37,401 nucleotides of DNA, taken from positions 1-37,401 of the forward strand of contig JANYCE010000256.1 of NCBI GenBank assembly GCA_025360445.1. Reading direction: 5' to 3'. This stretch comes from Betaproteobacteria bacterium (GTDB taxonomy: Bacteria; Pseudomonadota; Gammaproteobacteria; Burkholderiales; SG8-41). Positions 1 to 8,475 of this stretch are shown here, in pieces. The number at the start of each line of letters is the position of its first letter. Positions within the stretch are counted from its first letter, which is position 1. Both the position numbers and the translations under genes were made by a program. The notes under the pieces were generated by a model. The model did no database searches. It saw only the letters and a program-made list of their open reading frames with translations, and had not been told where the DNA came from.

Positions 1-495
1 GCCGAGCAGCGCTGATACCCACGGCGTCTCGCGCAAACGCTGATACTCGGTCGGGTCTTGCGCGATGGTGGCGCGGCCGGCCGAGCCCATGCGATCAGGC
101 ATGCGCGCGCCGCTCGATTCCCCCAACAGCACCAGTGGCAGCCCGCGTTTCGCCACCACTTGCTTCACGTGCTTGATCTTTTTCATGTTGATTACCGACG
201 ACGAGGCGCCGAGCACAGTGAAATCGTTCGATACGAGCCCGATTTCACGGCCGGCGATACGCGCAAAGCCTGCGATTTTGCCGTCGGCCGGGGTTTTATG
301 GCGCACTTCTGGCCGCACACCGACTGCAAACATGCCGGATTCGAAGAAGCTGTCGGCGTCAACGAGATAGTCAATGCGCTCGCGCGCGTTGAGATGGCCC
401 TCGGCTTTGCGCTTCGCCAATTTATCGGCGCCGCCCATCGCGAGAACGCGTGCGGTGCGCTCGCGCAACTGCTGCAATAGTTCGTTAAATGCCAC
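1..495 (-). CDS. Acyl-CoA carboxylase carboxyltransferase (beta) subunit, 3' part truncated by window edge
   Basis: Reverse-strand translation from GTG at 495: MAFNELLQQLRERTARVLAMGGADKLAKRKAEGHLNARERIDYLVD...VSNDFTVLGASSSVINMKKIKHVKQVVAKRGLPLVLLGESSGARMPD; typical PccB/MccB-type carboxyltransferase N-terminal half. Runs off position 1. Confidence 0.85.
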   Translation of the reverse strand, partial: MAFNELLQQLRERTARVLAMGGADKLAKRKAEGHLNARERIDYLVDADSFFESGMFAVGVRPEVRHKTPADGKIAGFARIAGREIGLVSNDFTVLGASSSVINMKKIKHVKQVVAKRGLPLVLLGESSGARMPDRMGSAGRATIAQDPTEYQRLRETPWVSALLG

Positions 496-531
496 TATTC
501 GATTTCCTTTGTGATTGCGCGCGTTAAAAGT

Positions 532-1686
532 CTAGCGGCCCGCATTGCGAATCATTTGACGCGCGATCACCAGTTGCTGGATCTGGCTGGTTCCTTCGTA
601 TAAGCGGAACAGCCGCACGTCGCGGTAAAAACGTTCAATTGGCGAATCGGCCATGTAACCGGCGCCGCCGTGAATCTGGACGGCGCGGTCGGCCACGCGT
701 CCGCACATTTCGGACGCGAAGTATTTGCAGCACGACGCTTCCATCGTCACATTGCCGCCGTCGTCGCGTTTGCGTGCAGCCTCGAGCGTCATGCTGCGCG
801 CCGCGAAAATTTCCGTCTGGCAATCAGCCAGCATCGCCTGCACCAACTGAAACTCGGCTACCGGCTGGCCAAACTGCTTGCGCTCCATCGCGTAAGTGAG
901 TGCCTCCTCAAGCATGCGGGTCGCAGCGCCGACACAGACCGCTGCGATATTGAGCCGCGCCTTGTCGAGCACCTTCATCGCGGTTTTGAACCCGCGGCCT
1001 TCGTGTCCACCAATAATGTTTTCGGCCGGAACTCGCGCGTTTTCGAAGATCACATCAGCGGTATGCGAGCCGCGCTGGCCCATTTTGCGATCGGGTTTGC
1101 CGACCGACAACCCCGGCGTATCGCGCTCGACGATAAACGCCGACACGCCGCGCGCATCCTTTGAGTCGGGATCCGTGCGCGCCATCAGCGTGAACACACC
1201 GGCTTCCGGTGCGTTGGTGATGTAGCGCTTAACGCCGTTGATCACGTAATGGTCACCGTCGCGCCGCGCGCTGGTGGTTAATGAGCCGGCGTCGGAGCCT
1301 GCGCCCGGTTCGGTCAACGCGAACGAGCCAATTAGCTCGCCGCTCGCGAGTCGCGGCAGATATTTTTTCTTTTGCTCGTCAGTGCCGTCGATTACGATGC
1401 CTTGCGAGCCGATCCCGTTATTGGTGCCCGCGATTGAGCGAAAGGCCGGCGATGCATGGCACATTTCAATCGACGTCAGCGCCTCTTCTTCCGTCGTGAG
1501 GCCAAGACCGCCATATTCGACTGGAATGGTCAGGCCGAACAAACCCATCTCGCGCATTTCGCTGAGAATGGCAGGCGGGATTGCGTCGTTTTCGACCAGT
1601 TGTTCTTCAGCCGGGATCAGCCGCTCGCGCACAAATCGGCGCAGCGTGTCGAGCAGTATGTTGAATGTTTCGGGATCGCGGATCAT
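532..1686 (-). CDS. Acyl-CoA dehydrogenase
   Basis: 384 aa ORF; FALTEPGAGSDAGSL, YITNAPEAGVFTLMARTD, AVQIHGGAGYM and FYRDVRLFRLYEGTSQIQ motifs of the acyl-CoA dehydrogenase family. Confidence 0.95.
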   Translation of the reverse strand: MIRDPETFNILLDTLRRFVRERLIPAEEQLVENDAIPPAILSEMREMGLFGLTIPVEYGGLGLTTEEEALTSIEMCHASPAFRSIAGTNNGIGSQGIVIDGTDEQKKKYLPRLASGELIGSFALTEPGAGSDAGSLTTSARRDGDHYVINGVKRYITNAPEAGVFTLMARTDPDSKDARGVSAFIVERDTPGLSVGKPDRKMGQRGSHTADVIFENARVPAENIIGGHEGRGFKTAMKVLDKARLNIAAVCVGAATRMLEEALTYAMERKQFGQPVAEFQLVQAMLADCQTEIFAARSMTLEAARKRDDGGNVTMEASCCKYFASEMCGRVADRAVQIHGGAGYMADSPIERFYRDVRLFRLYEGTSQIQQLVIARQMIRNAGR

Positions 1687-1701
1687 CGAGTGCGCGTTAC
1701 A

Positions 1702-2676
1702 TCATTGCAGTTCGACACTGGCGTCCTTAATCACCTTCGCCCATTTAGCGATTTCAGCTTTCATGTGCGCACTAAACTGCTCCGGTGTTCCGCCCACCGG
1801 TTCTGCTCCTAAATCGGCCAAGCGAGCGCTAACATCCGGCAGCTTGAGGATGCGCGCCGTCTCGCGGGACAGTTTGTTCACGATGTCTTTAGGCGTGTTG
1901 GCCGGCGCGACCAGGCCAAACCACGCGCCGGAGTCATAGCCGGCCACCCCCGCCTCAGCGACCGTTGGCACTTCGGGCACGGCGGGCGAGCGGCGCGTGG
2001 TGCTCACAGCGAGTGCGCGAATCTTGCCTGCTTTCACTTGCGGCACGTACGGCGGCATGTTGTCCATGGTCAGCACAATTTGCCCGCCGATCAAGTCCGC
2101 TAATACACCGGCACTGCCTTTATACGGTATATGCAGCATCTGCAGACCGGTCATGGTTTTGAAGAGCTCCATGGATAAATGCGCGGTGCTGCCATTACCG
2201 GGCGAACCGTAATTGAGTTTGCCTTGATTATTTTTCGCGTACGCAATAAATTCTTTGAGGTCTTTGGCCGGCACCGCGTTGTTGACGACGAAGATGTTCG
2301 GCACCATTGCGACCAGGCTGACCGGTGCGAAATCCTTAACCGCATCGAAGCCGAGCTTGCGGTACAAGCCAGGATTAATTCCGTGGGTGCCTGCCGTCAC
2401 CATCAACAAGGTATAACCATCGGCAGTTGCTTTAGCGGCATATTCAGTGCCGATGTTGCCGTTGGCGCCGGGCCGGTTGTCGATAATTACGGACTGGCCC
2501 CATGCCTCGGTCAATTTTTGTCCGATGGTTCGCGCAAGAATATCGGTGGTGCCGGCCGGCGTGTAGGCCACCACGATGCGAATTGGTTTCGCCGGATAGT
2601 TTGCCGTCTGCGCGAGCACTGGAGCGTTCGAGACAAGCAAGGAAAAACTAAGGACGGCCGCGCTGCGGATTAACAT
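1702..2676 (-). CDS. Tripartite tricarboxylate transporter substrate-binding protein (Bug/TctC family)
   Basis: 324 aa with signal peptide; YPAKPIRIVVAYTPAGTTDILARTIGQKL, VIIDNRPGANGNIGTEYAAKA, GSPGNGSTAHLSMELFK typical of Bug proteins. Confidence 0.95.
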   Translation of the reverse strand: MLIRSAAVLSFSLLVSNAPVLAQTANYPAKPIRIVVAYTPAGTTDILARTIGQKLTEAWGQSVIIDNRPGANGNIGTEYAAKATADGYTLLMVTAGTHGINPGLYRKLGFDAVKDFAPVSLVAMVPNIFVVNNAVPAKDLKEFIAYAKNNQGKLNYGSPGNGSTAHLSMELFKTMTGLQMLHIPYKGSAGVLADLIGGQIVLTMDNMPPYVPQVKAGKIRALAVSTTRRSPAVPEVPTVAEAGVAGYDSGAWFGLVAPANTPKDIVNKLSRETARILKLPDVSARLADLGAEPVGGTPEQFSAHMKAEIAKWAKVIKDASVELQ

Positions 2677-3131
2677 TTAGTATCCTTTGAAAGCTTGGGC
2701 GCGTACCGCGATTTAATTAATTCAAGCGTTTTCCTGACCGGGTCGACGCGCACCATATCGCCCGTACGGATCCACGCATACGGATCGCGCGCCCAGCCTT
2801 CGGTGATGGTAATGCCGGCGAATACCGCGCCCTGTACCATTACTGGATTGGTGACGCCGAAAACAAAGGCTTTAGGCGCGATGCCTTTATGCTTGATATC
2901 GTAAAATGCCCAGCCCGCAGCAATTCCGCCCTTGGCGCTTGGCGTGATCAGAACTTTATCCTTTAGATTGTGGCCTTCAAGCGCATGACCAGGCCGCGAT
3001 ATCAGGCCTGTCCAGCGATCGAGATCGTAGCGCGGACTAAATCCCTCGCGCGAGACCAGCGCCTCGCCTTCGACCACCGCACCAAACGCGCGCTTGAGCT
3101 TGATGACGGGCGCCCTGCCGCGCTCGCGCAT
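2670..3131 (-). CDS. Aconitase X small subunit / swivel domain (DUF126-type)
   Basis: Start ATG at 3131 overlaps the stop of the upstream ORF (TAATG). Product MRERGRAPVIKLKRAFGAVVEGEALVSREGFSPRYDLDRWTGLISRPGHALEGHNLKDKVLITPSAKGGIAAGWAFYDIKHKGIAPKAFVFG; fits the AcnX swivel subunit. The ORF-track version starting at 3302 reads through the large-subunit gene out of frame. Confidence 0.85.
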   Translation of the reverse strand: MRERGRAPVIKLKRAFGAVVEGEALVSREGFSPRYDLDRWTGLISRPGHALEGHNLKDKVLITPSAKGGIAAGWAFYDIKHKGIAPKAFVFGVTNPVMVQGAVFAGITITEGWARDPYAWIRTGDMVRVDPVRKTLELIKSRYAPKLSKDTKC

Positions 3132-4372
3132 TACCGATCCTCGCCGGTCAATGCGATGTGCACGCAGTCGTCGGTTCGCCGCAAAATCGTGTTGAATTTG
3201 TGCGCGCCAATAATGTTCGCCAGTTTGGCTGAATTGGTCACGAGGTTGCTCCAGCCGTTTTCCACGCGCATCTGCCCGATGTTCTGCAGAATATAGAAGC
3301 ACACGCCTTCCAGCACGATGCCGCCGGCGGCTTCGATGGATGCCAGGTAGCCTAGCGCGCGCGCTGCGCTTTTGACACCGTTACTGGTCGTCACAAACAG
3401 TTGGTTGCGCGGCTTAATTTTTTTTCCGGCGAGAAGCCGCGCCAGATTTTTCATCTCGAACAGCGACTGTTGCGGACCCGAGAACACTACAAGGTTCAAT
3501 GGATTGTTCTTCGCGCTATAACCAGCGTAAACGCGCGCGATATCGCGACTGGTAATCGTCATGGCAGCTGCGGGTTTGCCGCCGCCGAACGCGGCTTTTA
3601 TCGTCGGCGCCTCGGGGGTAACGCCGATCATGTGAAACATACCCATCGAGCCATAGCTCGCGAGGGACGCCCCCAGATGCTTCAGTTGATCGGCAGTCGG
3701 TCGCCGCTTGATGCCGGTGAAAACCGGGACGGCGAAATAATTTTGGTGTGCTTCACCCACCAGTTTACCTAGCGCGCCCCAATCCGCGAGATCGTCAAGG
3801 TCAGCTTTGACGTTGACGAGCACCGTGCCATTGCGATGGGCGTCGAGCTGAAAACCATATTCTGCAACGCGTCCGGTAATGCCGGCGGCCAGCGCAGCGG
3901 GTCCCGCTTCAAAGTTGGAGCGCGCACCGAATACAGAGTTCGCGTATATGACGGTACCGGTGTCACCCCAAGCCACGCGTTCGCCCAGGTGCGGCTGGTA
4001 CAGCGTCTGGTAATTGATGCAAGTGTCGGCGGTGATTACGTCCATCTTGCGCAAATACGCGATCAACTGGCGCTCTTTGGCTGCCTCGTCGGGATCCTGC
4101 TTGAGCTTTTCGACGTACTCGAAATCGATACAGCGTGCATTGGTGGTAGTCGGGACCGCGCAGTGCGCGCCGCTTTCGCTCATACGCTGGAGGAACGCTT
4201 TACCACTGTCGCCCATTACCTCAATGTCGCCCATCATGTGGGCATTCGAGATGGGAACCAGCCGTTTCGCACCGAAAAACCTGCCCACTTCGATTTGGAG
4301 TTCGAGTGCTTCCTTGACGGCCGCGCCCTGCCCACCGCGCAGCATTTTTTTTTCGTCCGGGGTGAGCTGCAT
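3131..4372 (-). CDS. Aconitase X catalytic (large) subunit (DUF521-type)
   Basis: MQLTPDEKKMLRGGQGAAVKEALELQIEVGRFFGAKRLVPISNAHMMGD...DTCINYQTLYQPHLGERVAWGDTGTVIYANSVFGARSNFEAGPAALAAGITGRVAEYG; AcnX family. Probable ATG at 4372 (ORF extends to 4432). Confidence 0.9.
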   Translation of the reverse strand: MQLTPDEKKMLRGGQGAAVKEALELQIEVGRFFGAKRLVPISNAHMMGDIEVMGDSGKAFLQRMSESGAHCAVPTTTNARCIDFEYVEKLKQDPDEAAKERQLIAYLRKMDVITADTCINYQTLYQPHLGERVAWGDTGTVIYANSVFGARSNFEAGPAALAAGITGRVAEYGFQLDAHRNGTVLVNVKADLDDLADWGALGKLVGEAHQNYFAVPVFTGIKRRPTADQLKHLGASLASYGSMGMFHMIGVTPEAPTIKAAFGGGKPAAAMTITSRDIARVYAGYSAKNNPLNLVVFSGPQQSLFEMKNLARLLAGKKIKPRNQLFVTTSNGVKSAARALGYLASIEAAGGIVLEGVCFYILQNIGQMRVENGWSNLVTNSAKLANIIGAHKFNTILRRTDDCVHIALTGEDR

Positions 4373-4401
4373 GGGGTAACTCCCTGTTGCGGAGAGCGGA
4401 G

Positions 4402-4432
4402 AAAAAATTGCCCCGGAGGTCGTCCGGGGCAA
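4402..4432 (-). terminator. Rho-independent-terminator-like hairpin between tctA and acnX
   Basis: Perfect 10-bp inverted repeat ttgccccgga (4408-4417) / tccggggcaa (4423-4432), 5-nt loop, followed on the - strand by TTTTTT (4407-4402). Confidence 0.7.
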
Positions 4433-4465
4433 AATTTATATCTGACTGTAAGGCTGCGGGGTTGC

Positions 4466-5977
4466 TTAGTCCGCGCTTTCGTAAGCCACTTCTTCGCGTT
4501 TCTTGCGCACCTGCGGTACAACAATAATCAGCAGGAGGAAGATGGCGACGATCAACATGCCCGCACTAATCGGACGGGTGAAGAATACCGTTGCATCACC
4601 GCGCGAAATCAGCATGGCGCGGCGCAGGTTTTCCTCCATCAGCGGTCCGAGCACGAAGCCCAGCAGCAAAGGTCCGGGTTCGCAACCCCATTTGTTGGAG
4701 AAGTAGCCGAAAAATCCGAACATGGCCGCGAGATAAACTTCAGCCGGGCTGTTGTTTACGCTGAATGCGCCGATGCAGCAGAACAGAATGATGCCGGGGT
4801 ACAACAAGCGATACGGGATCTTCAGGAACTGCACCCACATGCCGATCAGCGGCAGATTCAAAATCACCAGCATAAGATTGCCGACCCACATTGACGCGAT
4901 CATGCCCCAGAACAAATCGGGCTTTTGCGTCATCACTTGCGGGCCCGGTGCGATGCCCTGGATTGTCATCGCGCCGACCATCAGCGCCATGACCGCACCC
5001 GTCGGAATTCCCAGCGTCAGCAGCGGAATGAACGAGGTTTGCGCCGCGGCGTTGTTAGCGGATTCGGGCCCCGCCACGCCCTCGATTGCGCCTTTGCCGA
5101 AACGCGACGGATCCTTAGTCAATTTTTTCTCTAAGGTATACGACGAGAACGCGGCGATAACCGTATGCGAACCGGGCAGAAGGCCGAAGATCGTGCCCAA
5201 TGCAGTGCCCCGCATAATGGGGCCGAAGGACATCTTCAAGTCCGTCCATGAAGGCATCAGGCTGCCGACCTTGGAAGTATTGACTTCGCGCTGTATACCC
5301 TGTTCAAGGTTGGCGATAATTTCGCCGAACCCGAACATGCCCATCGCCACCGACACGAAGCCGATGCCGTCCGAAAGTTCGGAGATACCAAAGCTGTAAC
5401 GCGCCATGCCAGAATTCACGTCGGTGCCGACAATGCCGAGCAACAAGCCGACCAAGATCATACACACGGCTTTTATCAGCGAACCGTGCGCAAGCACGAC
5501 GGCGGAGACGAGACCCAGCGCCATCATCGAAAAGTATTCGGCGGCGCCGAATTCAAACGCCAGCTCAGCCAAGGGCGGACCGAACAGCGCGATCAATACG
5601 GTGCCGACGGTGCCGGCGAAAAACGAGCCGATCGCCGAAATCGCGAGCGCTGGACCGGCCCGCCCCTGGCGGCCCATCTGATAACCGTCGATACAGGTCA
5701 CCACCGATGACGACTCGCCTGGCAGATTAACCAGAATGGCCGTGGTCGAACCACCATAACTTGCGCCGTAATAAATGCCGGCCAGCATGATGAGCGCAGG
5801 GGTAGGCGGCAAATTAAAAGTGATCGGCAACAACATCGCGATGGTTGCCACCGGGCCGATGCCCGGCAAAACGCCGATCAGGGTGCCCAGAAATACCCCG
5901 ATAAAACAATACATCAGATTCGTCAGATTCAGCGCTACGCTGAAACCTAGAGCCAAGTTGCTAAAAAGTTCTGTCAT
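4466..5977 (-). CDS. tctA: Tripartite tricarboxylate transporter large permease (TctA family)
   Basis: 503 aa polytopic protein; GVLPGIGPVATIAMLLPITFNLPPTPALIMLAGIYYGASYGGSTTAILVNLPGESSSVVTCIDGYQMGRQGRAGPAL is a TctA hallmark. Confidence 0.97.
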   Translation of the reverse strand: MTELFSNLALGFSVALNLTNLMYCFIGVFLGTLIGVLPGIGPVATIAMLLPITFNLPPTPALIMLAGIYYGASYGGSTTAILVNLPGESSSVVTCIDGYQMGRQGRAGPALAISAIGSFFAGTVGTVLIALFGPPLAELAFEFGAAEYFSMMALGLVSAVVLAHGSLIKAVCMILVGLLLGIVGTDVNSGMARYSFGISELSDGIGFVSVAMGMFGFGEIIANLEQGIQREVNTSKVGSLMPSWTDLKMSFGPIMRGTALGTIFGLLPGSHTVIAAFSSYTLEKKLTKDPSRFGKGAIEGVAGPESANNAAAQTSFIPLLTLGIPTGAVMALMVGAMTIQGIAPGPQVMTQKPDLFWGMIASMWVGNLMLVILNLPLIGMWVQFLKIPYRLLYPGIILFCCIGAFSVNNSPAEVYLAAMFGFFGYFSNKWGCEPGPLLLGFVLGPLMEENLRRAMLISRGDATVFFTRPISAGMLIVAIFLLLIIVVPQVRKKREEVAYESAD

Positions 5978-6006
5978 GATGCGCTCCGTTATCTCGCGTC
6001 AGTCGC

Positions 6007-6459
6007 TTAGGACCAGGGGAACAGCTGAAATGGCAGGCCGAGTCCCTTGAGGAAAATCGCCCACATCGCGATCGATAAAATGATTGCCGAGGTGATTGCG
6101 GCTTTCCAGGTGAACTCATGGCCCCCGAGAGCACTGATGATGACCACCGCAAGAGTTGCAGCGATAAGACCGCCGGTATTGATAAGGGCGCCAAATGCGC
6201 AAACTGCGCCCAGTACGAGAATCAGCGCCCGCCATGCCGTAGGGGTCGGCGGCTTATCTTCAGATACAAACGATTGAATCAGCACGAACAGTCCTAAAGC
6301 GATTGTTCCCCATCCGAGAAAAGTGGGGAAATACGCCGGACCCATTCTGACTGCGGTACCCATCGGATATTGGCTCGCACCGAATGCGAATACGCTGCCG
6401 ATGCCGATAAACATTAACCCGGCATTAAAGTCTTTGATGCTCCGGATTTTCAAGGCCAT
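6007..6459 (-). CDS. tctB: Tripartite tricarboxylate transporter small permease (TctB family)
   Basis: 150 aa, four hydrophobic segments, FNAGLMFIGIGSVFAFGASQYPMGTAVRMGPAYFPTFLG; adjacent to tctA; GGAGGAG Shine-Dalgarno-like sequence upstream. Confidence 0.93.
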   Translation of the reverse strand: MALKIRSIKDFNAGLMFIGIGSVFAFGASQYPMGTAVRMGPAYFPTFLGWGTIALGLFVLIQSFVSEDKPPTPTAWRALILVLGAVCAFGALINTGGLIAATLAVVIISALGGHEFTWKAAITSAIILSIAMWAIFLKGLGLPFQLFPWS

Positions 6460-6592
6460 TTAAGCTCCTCCAAAATGATAAATATTATTTGTTTGCCGTG
6501 CTTTATATCGCTTGCCGGCCAGCGTGACGGCGCATGATAACCGGTTTTTTGGCGCCTAGCCACAACCGCACGGCCATGTTAGCAGGGCACTA

Positions 6593-6706
6593 TTAAAGGG
6601 CAACCGCTGGATTGATCAAGCCGCCGCCGGCTGCGCTTTCCACCTCTGCCTTGTGCTGATATTTGATGACCGCACGCACAATGCGCCGCAGTTGCTCCGA
6701 GTCCAC
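6593..6706 (-). CDS. Candidate small ORF (37 aa), function unknown
   Basis: GTG-initiated reading frame VDSEQLRRIVRAVIKYQHKAEVESAAGGGLINPAVAL* in the pyk-tctB spacer; below the cutoff of the supplied ORF track. Only amino-acid plausibility supports it. Confidence 0.25.
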   Translation of the reverse strand: MDSEQLRRIVRAVIKYQHKAEVESAAGGGLINPAVAL

Positions 6707-6963
6707 GCTCAAACACTCTCACTTCTCGAACTGCTGACGCCAAACATTACTCGACACGATGCAGCAATTTATATTTTACCCTCGAGAATTAGGGTTGACT
6801 ACGTTCGCGACAACGCGGCGGCGGGCTGCTTCAACTGTTGAGGCGCACAGTCTAGCGAGCTGCGCTTACGCCGAACTTACGCACTCATGCGGGTTGCCAT
6901 CGCCAGATATTTTCTCGGCCGCTTTGCAAAAGCGGCACGCACTTCAACATTCGGACACTTGAT

Positions 6964-8391
6964 TTACGAATGACGGTGTTCGCCCACCTTGACAATTTTC
7001 ATCGTATTCGTACCTCCGGCTTTGCCGAACGGCTCGCCGATCGTCAATATCATGTAGTCGCCGGGATTGACCGCCCCGCGCTTCAATAGCTCGTCCTCCG
7101 CCATATAAAGTGCGCGTTCGGGATCTCTCGCACCTTTAAATTTGACGGGATAAACGCCGCGAAACAACGAAACGCGCCGGCGCGTTTCGACTACCGATGA
7201 CAGCGCGTAAATCGGCACGCTCGAGTTCATGCGCGACATCAATAACGCCGTTTTGCCGCTTTGAGTCAGCGCTGCGATTGCCTTGATCGACAGGCTGTTC
7301 GCCGTAAAAATGGTCGCGCGCGCAATTGCCTCTTCGACGGTTTCGGGTGGCCCTGGACGCCGGCGCTCGATGCTGAATGCATCTTCCTTTTCCGCCTCGA
7401 GGCAGACGCGAGCCATCGCGGCGACAGTCTCAACCGGGAACATGCCCGCCGCCGTTTCCGCAGACAGCATGACCGCATCAGTCCCGTCGAGCACGGCATT
7501 GGCGACGTCCGACACTTCAGCGCGCGTCGGGATTGGATTGTTGATCATCGACTCCATCATCTGGGTCGCCGTGATGACGAGTTTGTTGCGCTCGCGCGCC
7601 ATGCGGATCATGCGCTTTTGCAACGCCGGCACCACTGCGTCACCAACTTCGACCGCGAGGTCACCGCGCGCCACCATGATCGAATCCGACGCGTCGATGA
7701 TTTCCTCCAGCGCTGGAATCGCTTCGGCGCGTTCTATCTTGGCGCACAGCAATGCCTTGCCGCCCGCTTTGAGCATCAAGTCGCGCGCCCACTGGATGTC
7801 AGCGCCCGAGCGCGGAAACGATACCGCAAGATAATCGGCCTTGAGCTCCGCTGCGGTCTTGATGTCCTGCATATCTTTTTCAGTCAGCGCGGGCGCCGTC
7901 AGACCGCCGCCTTTGCGATTGATGCCTTTGTTGTTCGACAGCTGGCCGCCTTGCTCAATGAGGCAATAAATGCGCGACCCTTTGACCGCGGTCACCGCAA
8001 GCACGATGCGGCCGTCGTCGAGCAATAGCGTGTCGCCGGTTGACACGTCCTGCGGCAGATTTTTGTAATCGAGCCCGACGCGCGTCGCATCGCCGAGTTT
8101 ACATTCGGCGTCGAGCACGAACTTTTCGCCGCTTTTCAGCACGATACGGTCGTGCTCGAAGCGGCCAATGCGGATTTTGGGGCCTTGCAAGTCGACCAGC
8201 ACCCCGATCGAGCGGCCTGCTTTGCGCGCCAAAGCACGCACGAGTTCGACTCGCGCGCCGTGTTCCCTGGCAGTGCCATGCGAAAAATTCATGCGCACGA
8301 CGTCGAGGCCGGCGTCGATCATTCGCGCGAGCGTTTTACTATCGCTCGAAGCGGGTCCGAGCGTGGCAACTATTTTTGTGCGACGGGGCAT
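6964..8391 (-). CDS. pyk: Pyruvate kinase
   Basis: 475 aa; MPRRTKIVATLGPASSD, GLDVVRMNFSHGT, SIMVARGDLAVEVG, ITATQMMESMINNPIPTRAEVSDVANAVLDGTDAVMLSAETAAG. Confidence 0.98.
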   Translation of the reverse strand: MPRRTKIVATLGPASSDSKTLARMIDAGLDVVRMNFSHGTAREHGARVELVRALARKAGRSIGVLVDLQGPKIRIGRFEHDRIVLKSGEKFVLDAECKLGDATRVGLDYKNLPQDVSTGDTLLLDDGRIVLAVTAVKGSRIYCLIEQGGQLSNNKGINRKGGGLTAPALTEKDMQDIKTAAELKADYLAVSFPRSGADIQWARDLMLKAGGKALLCAKIERAEAIPALEEIIDASDSIMVARGDLAVEVGDAVVPALQKRMIRMARERNKLVITATQMMESMINNPIPTRAEVSDVANAVLDGTDAVMLSAETAAGMFPVETVAAMARVCLEAEKEDAFSIERRRPGPPETVEEAIARATIFTANSLSIKAIAALTQSGKTALLMSRMNSSVPIYALSSVVETRRRVSLFRGVYPVKFKGARDPERALYMAEDELLKRGAVNPGDYMILTIGEPFGKAGGTNTMKIVKVGEHRHS

Positions 8392-8475
8392 GTGAGTCAG
8401 GATTCAGTTAAAAGGAATGAAGATCGAACAGCGAGGAGCCTAGCTTGTTTTTAACCAATCCTCAATCCGGAATCC

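Noticed and set aside
58-480. + strand ORFs at the left end (140 aa and 101 aa)
   Set aside because: The - strand encodes a recognisable acyl-CoA carboxyltransferase from GTG 495; the + frames are shadows.
3836-4894. 352-aa + strand ORF antisense to acnX/tctA
   Set aside because: Its complement encodes well-recognised AcnX and TctA proteins; the + product has no family resemblance and is rich in Arg/His/Gln, typical of a GC-rich shadow ORF.
7261-8028. 255-aa + strand ORF antisense to pyk
   Set aside because: Shadow ORF over a conserved pyruvate kinase gene; Arg/His/Asp-rich with no recognisable domain.
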